Assembly (NCBI GenBank): GCA_016789625.1
Contig: JAEUQS010000743.1
Span: forward strand, 1-5,911
Direction: 5' to 3'
DNA: 5,911 nucleotides
Origin: Acidobacteriota bacterium
GTDB taxonomy: Bacteria > Acidobacteriota > Thermoanaerobaculia > UBA5066
Shown: piece after piece, positions 1 to 4,963 of the stretch
Position numbering within the stretch: position 1 is the stretch's first letter
Layout of the letters: each line of letters starts with the position of its first letter
Notes under the pieces: model-generated
Database searches by the model: none
What the model saw: only the letters and a program-made list of their open reading frames with translations
What the model was told of the DNA's origin: nothing
Position numbers and translations under genes: made by a program

Positions 1-2
1 CG

Positions 3-503
3 CGCGCGAACCGCTTCGTCCTCTCGTGGCGCCTCGCGTCTGCGCTGGGCGCGGCCCGCGAGGGCAGCCTCGGCGCCGCCGTCGACGTGCATCACAACAC
101 CGTCTCCCTGGAGACCGTCGAAGGTCGCCCGGTCTTCCTCCACCGTAAGGGCGCCGCGCCCGCGCACCCGGGCGCGCGCACCCGCGGGGGCGGGTCCCCC
201 GGCGCGCCGGCGTGGGTGGTGCGCGGGCGCGGCCCCGCGGAGACGCTGCGCTCGGTCGCGCACGGAGCGGGCCGCCGGATCGTTCGCTCCGAGGCCATCT
301 CGCGTCTCCGCCCGAAATACACGCGCCGTTCGCTCGAGCGCACGGCCCTCGGCGGGCGCGTGCTGTGCGAAGACACGGGCCTTCTCTACGAGGAGCACCC
401 CGACGCGTACAAGCCCATCGACCCCGTCGTCGACGCCCTGGTGGCCCGCGGCACCGCCACCCGCGTCGCATCGCTCGTGCCGCTCTTCACCGTGAAGCTC
501 TGA
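3..503 (+). CDS. RtcB-family RNA ligase, probable release-factor-H-coupled type (RtcB2), C-terminal part, 5' end outside window
   Basis: RtcB ligases join a 2',3'-cyclic phosphate or 3'-phosphate RNA end to a 5'-OH end, using GTP and Mn2+. The frame is open from base 3, so the GTG at 87 is internal: the 28 codons before it continue the family pattern (ANRFVLSWR resembles the helix before the HHN motif). Visible motifs are HHN (90-98, metal ligand region), HRKGA (about 141-155), HGAGR with the His at 261-263 that corresponds to the guanylylated histidine, and the C-terminal AYKPID segment. The tail RTALGGRVLCED...LLYEE, as I recall it, matches the release-factor-H-coupled branch (about 370-390 aa) better than canonical RtcB. 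166 codons are visible, so roughly 200 N-terminal residues, including the Asp/Cys metal site, are missing. Oddity: the usual PGSxG loop reads GGSPG. The family call is firm and the subfamily call is likely. Confidence 0.9.
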   Translation, partial: RANRFVLSWRLASALGAAREGSLGAAVDVHHNTVSLETVEGRPVFLHRKGAAPAHPGARTRGGGSPGAPAWVVRGRGPAETLRSVAHGAGRRIVRSEAISRLRPKYTRRSLERTALGGRVLCEDTGLLYEEHPDAYKPIDPVVDALVARGTATRVASLVPLFTVKL

Positions 504-505
504 GG
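502..505 (+). promoter_or_regulatory. Ribosome binding site (GAGG) for the TTG start at 512
   Basis: GAGG overlaps the TGA stop of the RtcB gene and ends 6 nt before TTG 512, a normal spacing. It supports the TTG start and suggests translational coupling. A weaker purine run, AGAGAAG (515-521), precedes the alternative ATG at 524, so the ATG cannot be excluded. Confidence 0.55.
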
Positions 506-511
506 TCGCCA

Positions 512-943
512 TTGAGAGAAGACATGCACAAGGTCCTCGTCGAGAGACCGCGCCGGGGGTGCGGAGACGGACCCCGAGGACGAAGGATCCCGTTCGAGGA
601 CCAACCCTTGAGAGGCCCGATGCGCGATCGACTGCGGCGCACCAAGTGGCTCAACGAGAACCTGAGCCCGCTGGAGCGCTACCTGCACTCCCAGGTGGGC
701 CGGCCGTGGCGGCTCGTCTACTCCGAGATCCGACGGAACCTCGCTCCGCGAAACGCCGTCCAGATGCACATCCTCCAGCACCTCTTCCAGTTCATCGCGA
801 CGGATGTGTGGCTCGTGGACGGCGTTCCGTGGACGTGCGATTCGGGGCGGGAGCGGCCCGTCGGGACCGGCTGGGGGCGCATCCGCCTTTACGTCTGCCC
901 GAAGAGCGGCCTGCTGAAGGTGCCGAAGCCCCGCAAGAAGTGA
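512..943 (+). CDS. Conserved small basic protein of unknown function (MREDM family), coupled to the RtcB gene
   Basis: 143 aa, function unknown. I chose the TTG start at 512 because it gives MREDMHKVLVERPRRG, an N-terminus I recall as recurrent in uncharacterised proteins of GC-rich bacteria, and because GAGG lies 6 nt upstream. Starting at ATG 524 would lose four residues. Visible layout: the N-terminal MREDM...VERPR signature (1-14), a basic Arg/Gly-rich linker (14-44), a core with TKWLNENLSPLERYL (44-58) and VGRPWRLVYSEI (62-73), NAVQMHILQHLFQF (81-94), and a C-terminal YVCPKSGLL (127-135) before a basic tail. There is no signal peptide, membrane helix or GGQ motif, so it is not a release factor. 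Strong Arg/Lys content would allow RNA binding. It starts 8 bp after the ligase stop, so a role with RtcB or RNA is inferred from context only. Confidence 0.82.
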   Translation: MREDMHKVLVERPRRGCGDGPRGRRIPFEDQPLRGPMRDRLRRTKWLNENLSPLERYLHSQVGRPWRLVYSEIRRNLAPRNAVQMHILQHLFQFIATDVWLVDGVPWTCDSGRERPVGTGWGRIRLYVCPKSGLLKVPKPRKK

Positions 944-976
944 AACGGCCCGGACCTCTCCGGCATCTGTCTGTGT

Positions 977-983
977 GAGGAAG
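977..983 (+). promoter_or_regulatory. Ribosome binding site (GAGGAAG) of the YHS-domain gene
   Basis: GAGGAAG ends 5 nt before ATG 989. It is the best Shine-Dalgarno match in the window and fixes the start of the YHS-domain gene. Confidence 0.6.
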
Positions 984-988
984 AACAC

Positions 989-1438
989 ATGAAGCCCTAC
1001 ACCGCCGCCGCCCTGATCTTTCTGGCCACCGCCCCTGCCGTCGCCCTCGCGGCGGATCCCGTCTCCAAGAAGGACGGGCTCGCCGTCTCGGGCTACGACA
1101 CGGTCGCCTACTTCACCGAGGGCAGGCCCGCCGCGGGCAAGCCGGAGCTCGAGACCGAGTGGAGGGGCGCGAAGTGGCGCTTCTCGACGGCCGCGAACCG
1201 GGACGCATTCCAGGCCGCGCCGGAGAAGTACGCGCCTCAGTACGGCGGCTATTGCGCCTGGGCGGTCTCGCGGGACTACACCTACAGCGCGGACCCTCTG
1301 GCCTGGAAGATCGTCGACGGCAAGCTGTACCTCAACTACAACAAGGACGTACAGAAGAAGTGGGCCGCGGAGCTGCCCACGATCATCCAGAAGGCCGACG
1401 GCAACTGGCCGGCCGTGCTGGCCAAACCTTCGAAGTAG
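989..1438 (+). CDS. Exported YHS-domain protein
   Basis: 149 aa. Residues 1-21 form a signal peptide (Lys2, hydrophobic core, ALA then AD), so the mature protein is probably periplasmic. The rest matches the small YHS-domain family annotated as YHS domain-containing (seleno)protein: VSGYDTVAYF (33-42), a W-F-S-T-A-A-N-R-D-A-F strand/helix segment (63-74), PEKYAPQYGGYCAWAVS (78-94), DPLAWKIVDGKLYLNYN (102-118), VQKKW (121-125), and a C-terminal ADGNWP. YHS domains are thought to bind metal or to act near metal proteins, but for this family the activity is unknown. The conserved Cys89 is an ordinary TGC codon (1253-1255) and there is no in-frame TGA, so this is the cysteine form. It lies 45 bp after the MREDM gene and 39 bp before the flavoprotein gene. 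A functional link to either is not evident. Confidence 0.88.
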   Translation: MKPYTAAALIFLATAPAVALAADPVSKKDGLAVSGYDTVAYFTEGRPAAGKPELETEWRGAKWRFSTAANRDAFQAAPEKYAPQYGGYCAWAVSRDYTYSADPLAWKIVDGKLYLNYNKDVQKKWAAELPTIIQKADGNWPAVLAKPSK

Positions 1439-1465
1439 CACCGCACCTGCGTCGGCGCGCGGGAC

Positions 1466-1471
1466 TAGACT
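1466..1471 (+). promoter_or_regulatory. Putative -10 element TAGACT, near-leaderless promoter of the flavoprotein gene
   Basis: TAGACT ends 6 nt before GTG 1478. The start has no Shine-Dalgarno sequence, and I see no clear TTGACA-like -35 in the 25 bases before it. The same arrangement recurs before 3054 and 4424. This is an inference from pattern and spacing. Confidence 0.4.
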
Positions 1472-1477
1472 CGCGTC

Positions 1478-2689
1478 GTGCGGGTCGACGTCGCGATCGC
1501 GGGCGCGGGCGTGGGCGGAGCGGTCCTGGCTCTCGCGCTGGGGCGACGCGGATACCGCGTCGCCCTCGTCGAGCGCGACGCTTCGCCTCCGCGTCTCGCG
1601 CGTCCGGAGATCCTCTGGAGCGCGACGTTCGCGGCGCTCGACGGCCTTGGCATCGGTCCGCGCATCCTCGCGGAGTCCAGCGTTCCCCTCGAGGCCATCG
1701 AGGTGGCCGGGCCCGAGGGCCCGCTCCTCACGCTCTCGCGCGAGGACTTCACCGCGGCGGGAACCCGGCCCCACTCCACGAACCCCACGATCACGCGGGC
1801 GATCCTCCTCGAGGCGGCGCTCGCGACCGGCAACGTCGAGGTTCACCGCGGCGTCGCGATCGACGGCCTCCTGAAGGACGGCGAGCGCGTGGCGGGGCTC
1901 ACGGGCCGTCAGGGCGACGCGTCGTTCGTCCTCGAGGCGCGGCTCGTCGTGGGCGACGACGGTACGCAGTCGGTGGTGAGGAAGAGCCTCGGCATCGCGA
2001 TCGAGCTTTCTCCGTTCCCGATCGACTTCATCACCGCCGAGATCCGCTGGCCCGCCGAGCTCGCCCCCGATCGCGGCTACGTGCGGCTCAACCCGGCGAG
2101 CTTCCGCGAAGGGCTTCCCGTGCTGGCGCTGCTGCCCTGGGCGGGCGGGGCGGGCGTGCTCCTTCTGCCTCTGCCGCACGACCGCGCGGACAGGCTGTTC
2201 GCGGAGGGCAGCGTGGCTTTCTGGGAGGAGCTCTGCACGCTCGCGCCCGTGGGCCGCGAGCTCTGGGACCAGCTCGAGTTCCCCGGCTCCTTCGCGCGCG
2301 TGAAGCGGCCGTTCGGGCACGCCGCGGCGTACTCGGCCGAAGGGGCGGCGATCCTGGGCGACGCGGCGCATCCCATGACACCGGCCGGCGGGCAGGGCGC
2401 GAACGCCGCGATCGGCGATGCCCTCGCGCTCGCCGAGGCCGTCGACTCCGGATTGCGCTCGGGCGGCTCCACGGTTCCCCGCGAAGCCCTCCTCGCCTAC
2501 GAGAAGGTGAGGCGGCCCATGAACGCGCGCTCCGTGGCGATCTCGAGGTCGGCGGGTCGGGCCTTCCGCTTCGGCGGACGGCTTCCGCTCCCGGCTCTCG
2601 TCCCCGTGCTCGCGCGCCTGGCCGAGCACGCGGGCTTTCCCAAACGCCTGCTCCTCCGGCGGTTCGGCGCGGCGTTCGTCTCGGGCTAG
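1478..2689 (+). CDS. FAD-dependent monooxygenase/oxidoreductase (UbiH/PHBH-like flavoprotein)
   Basis: 403 aa, the usual size for single-component class A flavoprotein monooxygenases and related reductases. The GTG start places the Rossmann dinucleotide fold at the very N-terminus: GAGVGG (9-14, GxGxxG) with Glu32 closing the second strand for ribose binding. The second FAD motif GDDGTQSVVR (159-168) and the third motif LGDAAHPMTPAGGQGAN (293-309) are both intact, so an FAD-binding, probably NAD(P)H-dependent enzyme is well supported. The substrate is not evident. Hydroxylation of an aromatic or quinone-like compound, or reduction of a polyprenyl chain, are both possible. No signal peptide; cytosolic or membrane-peripheral. 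No Shine-Dalgarno sequence precedes it, and a TAGACT -10-like box lies 6 nt upstream. No ferredoxin or partner reductase is adjacent, consistent with a stand-alone enzyme. Confidence 0.88.
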   Translation: MRVDVAIAGAGVGGAVLALALGRRGYRVALVERDASPPRLARPEILWSATFAALDGLGIGPRILAESSVPLEAIEVAGPEGPLLTLSREDFTAAGTRPHSTNPTITRAILLEAALATGNVEVHRGVAIDGLLKDGERVAGLTGRQGDASFVLEARLVVGDDGTQSVVRKSLGIAIELSPFPIDFITAEIRWPAELAPDRGYVRLNPASFREGLPVLALLPWAGGAGVLLLPLPHDRADRLFAEGSVAFWEELCTLAPVGRELWDQLEFPGSFARVKRPFGHAAAYSAEGAAILGDAAHPMTPAGGQGANAAIGDALALAEAVDSGLRSGGSTVPREALLAYEKVRRPMNARSVAISRSAGRAFRFGGRLPLPALVPVLARLAEHAGFPKRLLLRRFGAAFVSG

Positions 2690-2703
2690 CGACTACTGCC
2701 CGA
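2681..2703. terminator. Short inverted repeat at convergent gene ends, possible weak bidirectional terminator
   Basis: TCGGGC (2681-2686) and GCCCGA (2698-2703) form a perfect 6-bp stem around an 11-nt loop. The loop holds both the TAG of the flavoprotein gene (2687-2689) and the reverse-strand TAG of nrtS (2693-2695). There is no T-tract on either side, so it is not a classical Rho-independent terminator. A 6-bp repeat in DNA this GC-rich can arise by chance. Confidence 0.22.
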
Positions 2704-2917
2704 ACTCGCGCCGTGTGGAAACGCTCGACACCGTGGAGACGATGTAGGGCACGAGGACGGTCAGCGCCGCCTTGAGGATGCGCGAGCGGTCCATCGTTCC
2801 CGCGAGGATCGCGTCTCCGTGGTTGATCGCGATGAGCACCGTGCCCACGATGAGCGCCGTCATCCCGGCGCGCCGCATGGTCGCGGGGTGGGTCGCGAGG
2901 CGGAGCCAGGAGCTCAC
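2693..2917 (-). CDS. nrtS: Nitrate/nitrite transporter NrtS
   Basis: 74 aa, the normal length of this small membrane family, described as a nitrate/nitrite transporter in cyanobacteria. The family pattern is visible end to end: SSWLRLATHP and MRRAGMTALIVGTVLIAINHGDAIL (helix 1, about 17-34, ending in the INHGD signature), then RILKAALTVLVPYIVSTVSSV (helix 2, about 46-65, with the VPYIVST signature). I kept the GTG start at 2917 because the residues before Met14 still resemble the family. The ATG at 2878-2880 would remove them. No clear Shine-Dalgarno sequence precedes the GTG. The gene is alone on its strand, convergent with the flavoprotein (3-bp gap between stops) and divergent from the secreted protein at 3054. 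No nitrate reductase gene is in view. Some relatives work as a pair of NrtS proteins; only one is present here. Confidence 0.85.
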   Translation of the reverse strand: MSSWLRLATHPATMRRAGMTALIVGTVLIAINHGDAILAGTMDRSRILKAALTVLVPYIVSTVSSVSTRREFGQ

Positions 2918-3038
2918 GCGGGGCTATCCGTCGAGAGCCGCGACGGACGCCTGGAGGTTCTCTCGGGCACGCGCCTCGAGGGTACCGTGGAAGTGCTCGG
3001 TCGCGAGTCGCGAACGCGCGATGGGACCGCCCCCTCGC

Positions 3039-3044
3039 TACACT
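3039..3044 (+). promoter_or_regulatory. Putative -10 element TACACT before the secreted-protein gene
   Basis: TACACT ends 9 nt before ATG 3054, in the 136-bp divergent gap between nrtS and the secreted-protein gene. It matches the TANANT boxes before 1478 and 4424. I see no -35 of recognisable type and no Shine-Dalgarno sequence. If translation instead starts at ATG 3021, this box would be inside the gene and the call would fail. Confidence 0.35.
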
Positions 3045-3053
3045 CCACGGGTC

Positions 3054-3641
3054 ATGAGCACACTCCTCGCGCCCGTCGCTCTCGCCGCCCTCCTCGCCTC
3101 CCCGCAGTTCGTCTCGTCGCACGCGCCGACGACGGCCTCGGCACCGGCTCCCTCGGCCTCCCAGCCGGCGCGTACCGGCGCCCCCACGGCCGGCGGCCTC
3201 ACGTGGCAGCTCCCCAAGACCTGGAAGGAGCAGCCCTCCACCTCGGCCATGCGCGTGAGCACGTACTTCGCGCCCGCCGCGGCCGGAGATACCGAAGGCG
3301 CCGAGGTCGCGGTCTTCTACTTCGGCCAGGGCCAGGGCGGCTCGGTGGATTCCAACGTGCAGCGCTGGCTCGGCCAGGTCGCGCCGGAGAAGGGCAAGAC
3401 CCATCCCGCCTCGAAGACCACGAAGGTCGGCGCCATCAAGGTCACGCTCGTCACCGCGGAAGGGACGTACGCGGCCGGGTCGGCCATGGGCGGCCCGTCC
3501 ACCAGCAAGCCGGGCTACGTGCTCTACGGCGCGATCGCCGAGGGCCCGCAGGGACCCGTGTTCTTCAAGATGACGGGACCGAAGAAGACGATGGCCGCCG
3601 CGAAGGCCGGTCTCGACGAGCTGGTCGCGAGCCTCAAGTAG
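3054..3641 (+). CDS. Secreted protein of unknown function
   Basis: 195 aa. Residues 1-24 look like a signal peptide (hydrophobic 4-15, possible cleavage after SHA), followed by an Ala/Pro/Ser/Thr-rich linker (about 25-47) and a compact domain (about 48-195). Recognisable stretches are GLTWQLPKTW (48-57), MRVSTYFAP (66-74), EVAVFYFGQGQGGSVDSNVQRW (84-105), and near the end GYVLYGAIAEGPQGPVFFKMTGPKKT. I recall similar secreted or lipoprotein-like hypotheticals in GC-rich bacteria, but no assigned function. No lipobox Cys and no obvious catalytic motif. Start choice is uncertain: ATG 3054 follows a TACACT box, but the in-frame ATG 3021 would add 11 residues including two Arg, giving a more typical positive signal-peptide start. 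Neither has a Shine-Dalgarno sequence. The next gene begins 4 bp later. Confidence 0.75.
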   Translation: MSTLLAPVALAALLASPQFVSSHAPTTASAPAPSASQPARTGAPTAGGLTWQLPKTWKEQPSTSAMRVSTYFAPAAAGDTEGAEVAVFYFGQGQGGSVDSNVQRWLGQVAPEKGKTHPASKTTKVGAIKVTLVTAEGTYAAGSAMGGPSTSKPGYVLYGAIAEGPQGPVFFKMTGPKKTMAAAKAGLDELVASLK

Positions 3642-3645
3642 TGCC

Positions 3646-4413
3646 GTGATCCCGGCCTCCGTCCGCCTCGGGGCCTACCTTCTCGGACTCCTGAGTCTGA
3701 GGGGCCTCGAGGCGGTGAGCGCCGACCACGCGCCGACGACCCCGCGGCTTTCCCGCTGGGTCTCGAACCTCAGCCTCGGGGCGATGAACGGCGTGGTCAT
3801 CTCCCTCGTCTGCACCACCTGCTTCCTGCTCACCACGCGGGGACTCTTTCCTTTCCGGTTCGCGCCGCTCGCGGCGCTCGAGCTGAGCCCCTGGGCCCGC
3901 CTTCTTCTCGAGGTGCTGATCCTCGATCTCCTCGCGTACCTGCTGCACTGGAGCTATCACGCCGTCCCGCTGCTCTGGCGGTTCCACCTCGTCCATCACA
4001 GCGACCTCGACCTGGACGTCTCGTCCGCGTCCCGCTTCCACCTCGGTGAGGTGGTGGTCTCGTCGGTCGTGAAGCTCGCCGTCGTGGGGCTCCTCGGCAT
4101 CTCTCCGGCCGGGCTCGTGCTCTTCGAGGTCGTCATGGTCGCGTGCGCGCAGTTCCAGCACGCGAACCTCCGGCTTCCGAGCCGGGTCGATGGCGTTCTC
4201 TGGTGGACGCTGGTACCTCCGGCGATGCACCGGATCCACCACACCCCGGTGCGGGAAGACACGGACTCCAACTACGGAACGATCCTGACGTTCTGGGACC
4301 GAGCTTTCAGAACTCTGCGGCGCGGGGATCCCGCGCCGGATCCGAGCTTCGGGGTTCCGGAGCTGCGCCATCCGCTGAGCCTCCCCCGGCTGCTGGCTCT
4401 GCCGTTTCGATAG
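3646..4413 (+). CDS. Sterol desaturase / fatty acid hydroxylase family membrane protein
   Basis: 255 aa integral membrane protein with the di-iron histidine clusters of the fatty acid hydroxylase superfamily (O2-dependent hydroxylation or desaturation of lipids): HWSYH (101-105, HX3H), HLVHH (114-118, HX2HH), HRIHH (195-199, HX2HH), plus conserved H132 and QFQHANLRLP around H172. Hydrophobic segments lie at about 45-65, 86-100 and 136-168. All clusters are intact, so it should be active. The substrate cannot be told from sequence; hopanoids, carotenoids, sterols and fatty acids are all used by relatives. GTG 3646 is 4 bp after the upstream stop (TAG TGCC GTG) with no strong ribosome site, suggesting coupling to the secreted-protein gene. 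The stop codon TAG at 4411-4413 is also the first half of a TAGAGT promoter-like box for the next gene. Confidence 0.88.
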   Translation: MIPASVRLGAYLLGLLSLRGLEAVSADHAPTTPRLSRWVSNLSLGAMNGVVISLVCTTCFLLTTRGLFPFRFAPLAALELSPWARLLLEVLILDLLAYLLHWSYHAVPLLWRFHLVHHSDLDLDVSSASRFHLGEVVVSSVVKLAVVGLLGISPAGLVLFEVVMVACAQFQHANLRLPSRVDGVLWWTLVPPAMHRIHHTPVREDTDSNYGTILTFWDRAFRTLRRGDPAPDPSFGVPELRHPLSLPRLLALPFR

Positions 4414-4416
4414 AGT
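4411..4416 (+). promoter_or_regulatory. Putative -10 element TAGAGT overlapping a stop codon
   Basis: TAGAGT ends 7 nt before ATG 4424, where no Shine-Dalgarno sequence is visible. Its first three bases are the stop codon of the sterol desaturase gene. It is the third case in this window of TANANT immediately before a start. Confidence 0.4.
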
Positions 4417-4423
4417 TCGGCGC

Positions 4424-4963
4424 ATGAAGATCCTCGCGGCGCTCGGGTTCGTTCTCGTGTCCTCGCTGGCTTTCGCGCAGGAACCGTCTCCGACTCCCGC
4501 GCCCGATCCCTGGGCCCTGCTGCGCCGACTCGAAGGCACCTGGCGCGGGACGGGCGCGGGCGAGCCGGGAACGTCGACCGTGGAGCGCACGTACGCGTTC
4601 GTCCTCAGGGGGAAGTTCCTCGAGGCCCGGCAGAAGTCGACGTACGCCCCACAGGAAAAGAACCCCAAGGGCGAGCTCCACGAGGATCTCGGCTACTTCA
4701 GCTGGGACAAGAAGCGGAAGCTCCTCGTCTTCCGGCAGTTCCACGTCGAAGGCTTCGTGAACCAGTACGTTGCCGAGGTTCCCGCGGCCGGCGACTCGAT
4801 CGTATTCACGACCGAAGCCATCGAGAACCTGCCGGTCAACTGGCGCGCCCGCGAGACTTTGCGGTTCTCGGGCGACGAGCTCACCGAGGTGTTCGAGCTG
4901 TCGGCGCCGGGCAAGGAGTTCTCGATCTACTCCGAGACGCGGCTCAAGAGAATCAAGCCGTAG
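4424..4963 (+). CDS. Secreted probable calycin-like beta-barrel protein, function unknown
   Basis: 179 aa. Residues 1-18 are a clear signal peptide (Lys2, hydrophobic core, AFA then QEP), so the protein is exported. After a Pro-rich linker (20-28) the domain opens with LLRRLEGTWRGTG, the first-strand G-x-W-x-G pattern typical of lipocalin/FABP/nitrobindin-like barrels and DUF1579-like proteins. It continues with alternating hydrophobic strands: RTYAFVLRGKFLEAR, LGYFSWDKKRKLLVFRQFHVEGFV, DSIVFTTEAIENL, ETLRFSGDELTEVFEL. This fits a ligand-binding or signal barrel, but I cannot name the ligand and do not assign heme binding. It starts 10 bp after the sterol desaturase gene with its own promoter-like box, so it may be co-transcribed, independently transcribed, or both. 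Its last 11 bp overlap the end of the opposing permease gene. Confidence 0.82.
   Translation: MKILAALGFVLVSSLAFAQEPSPTPAPDPWALLRRLEGTWRGTGAGEPGTSTVERTYAFVLRGKFLEARQKSTYAPQEKNPKGELHEDLGYFSWDKKRKLLVFRQFHVEGFVNQYVAEVPAAGDSIVFTTEAIENLPVNWRARETLRFSGDELTEVFELSAPGKEFSIYSETRLKRIKP

Noticed and set aside
153..215. Very GC-rich stretch with short palindromes (for example GGGGGCGGGTCCCCC), possibly a regulatory structure
   Set aside because: It lies inside the RtcB coding frame and is explained by Gly/Pro/Arg/Ala codons in a GC-rich genome.
1250..1258. Possible selenocysteine in the YHS-domain protein
   Set aside because: Some family members are annotated as selenoproteins, but the GGYCAW cysteine here is TGC and the frame has no internal TGA.
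386..2629. A 747-codon open frame on the - strand running antisense through four + strand genes
   Set aside because: Its translation is Arg/Glu/Ala/Gly-rich low-complexity sequence with no family resemblance. It lies opposite genes with clear motifs on the + strand. Long antisense frames are expected in GC-rich DNA where stop codons are rare.
1159..2775. A 538-codon + strand open frame overlapping the YHS and flavoprotein genes
   Set aside because: It is an out-of-frame shadow, extremely rich in Arg, while the overlapping frames carry intact YHS and FAD motifs.
2772..3053. Extension of the secreted-protein gene upstream to 2772
   Set aside because: The extension would run antisense through most of nrtS and put the signal peptide in the middle of the protein. 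Only ATG 3021 remains a reasonable alternative to 3054.
3634..4668. A 344-codon - strand open frame opposite the sterol desaturase gene
   Set aside because: The charged, repetitive translation has no recognisable domain, while the opposite strand has all the His clusters of a known family.
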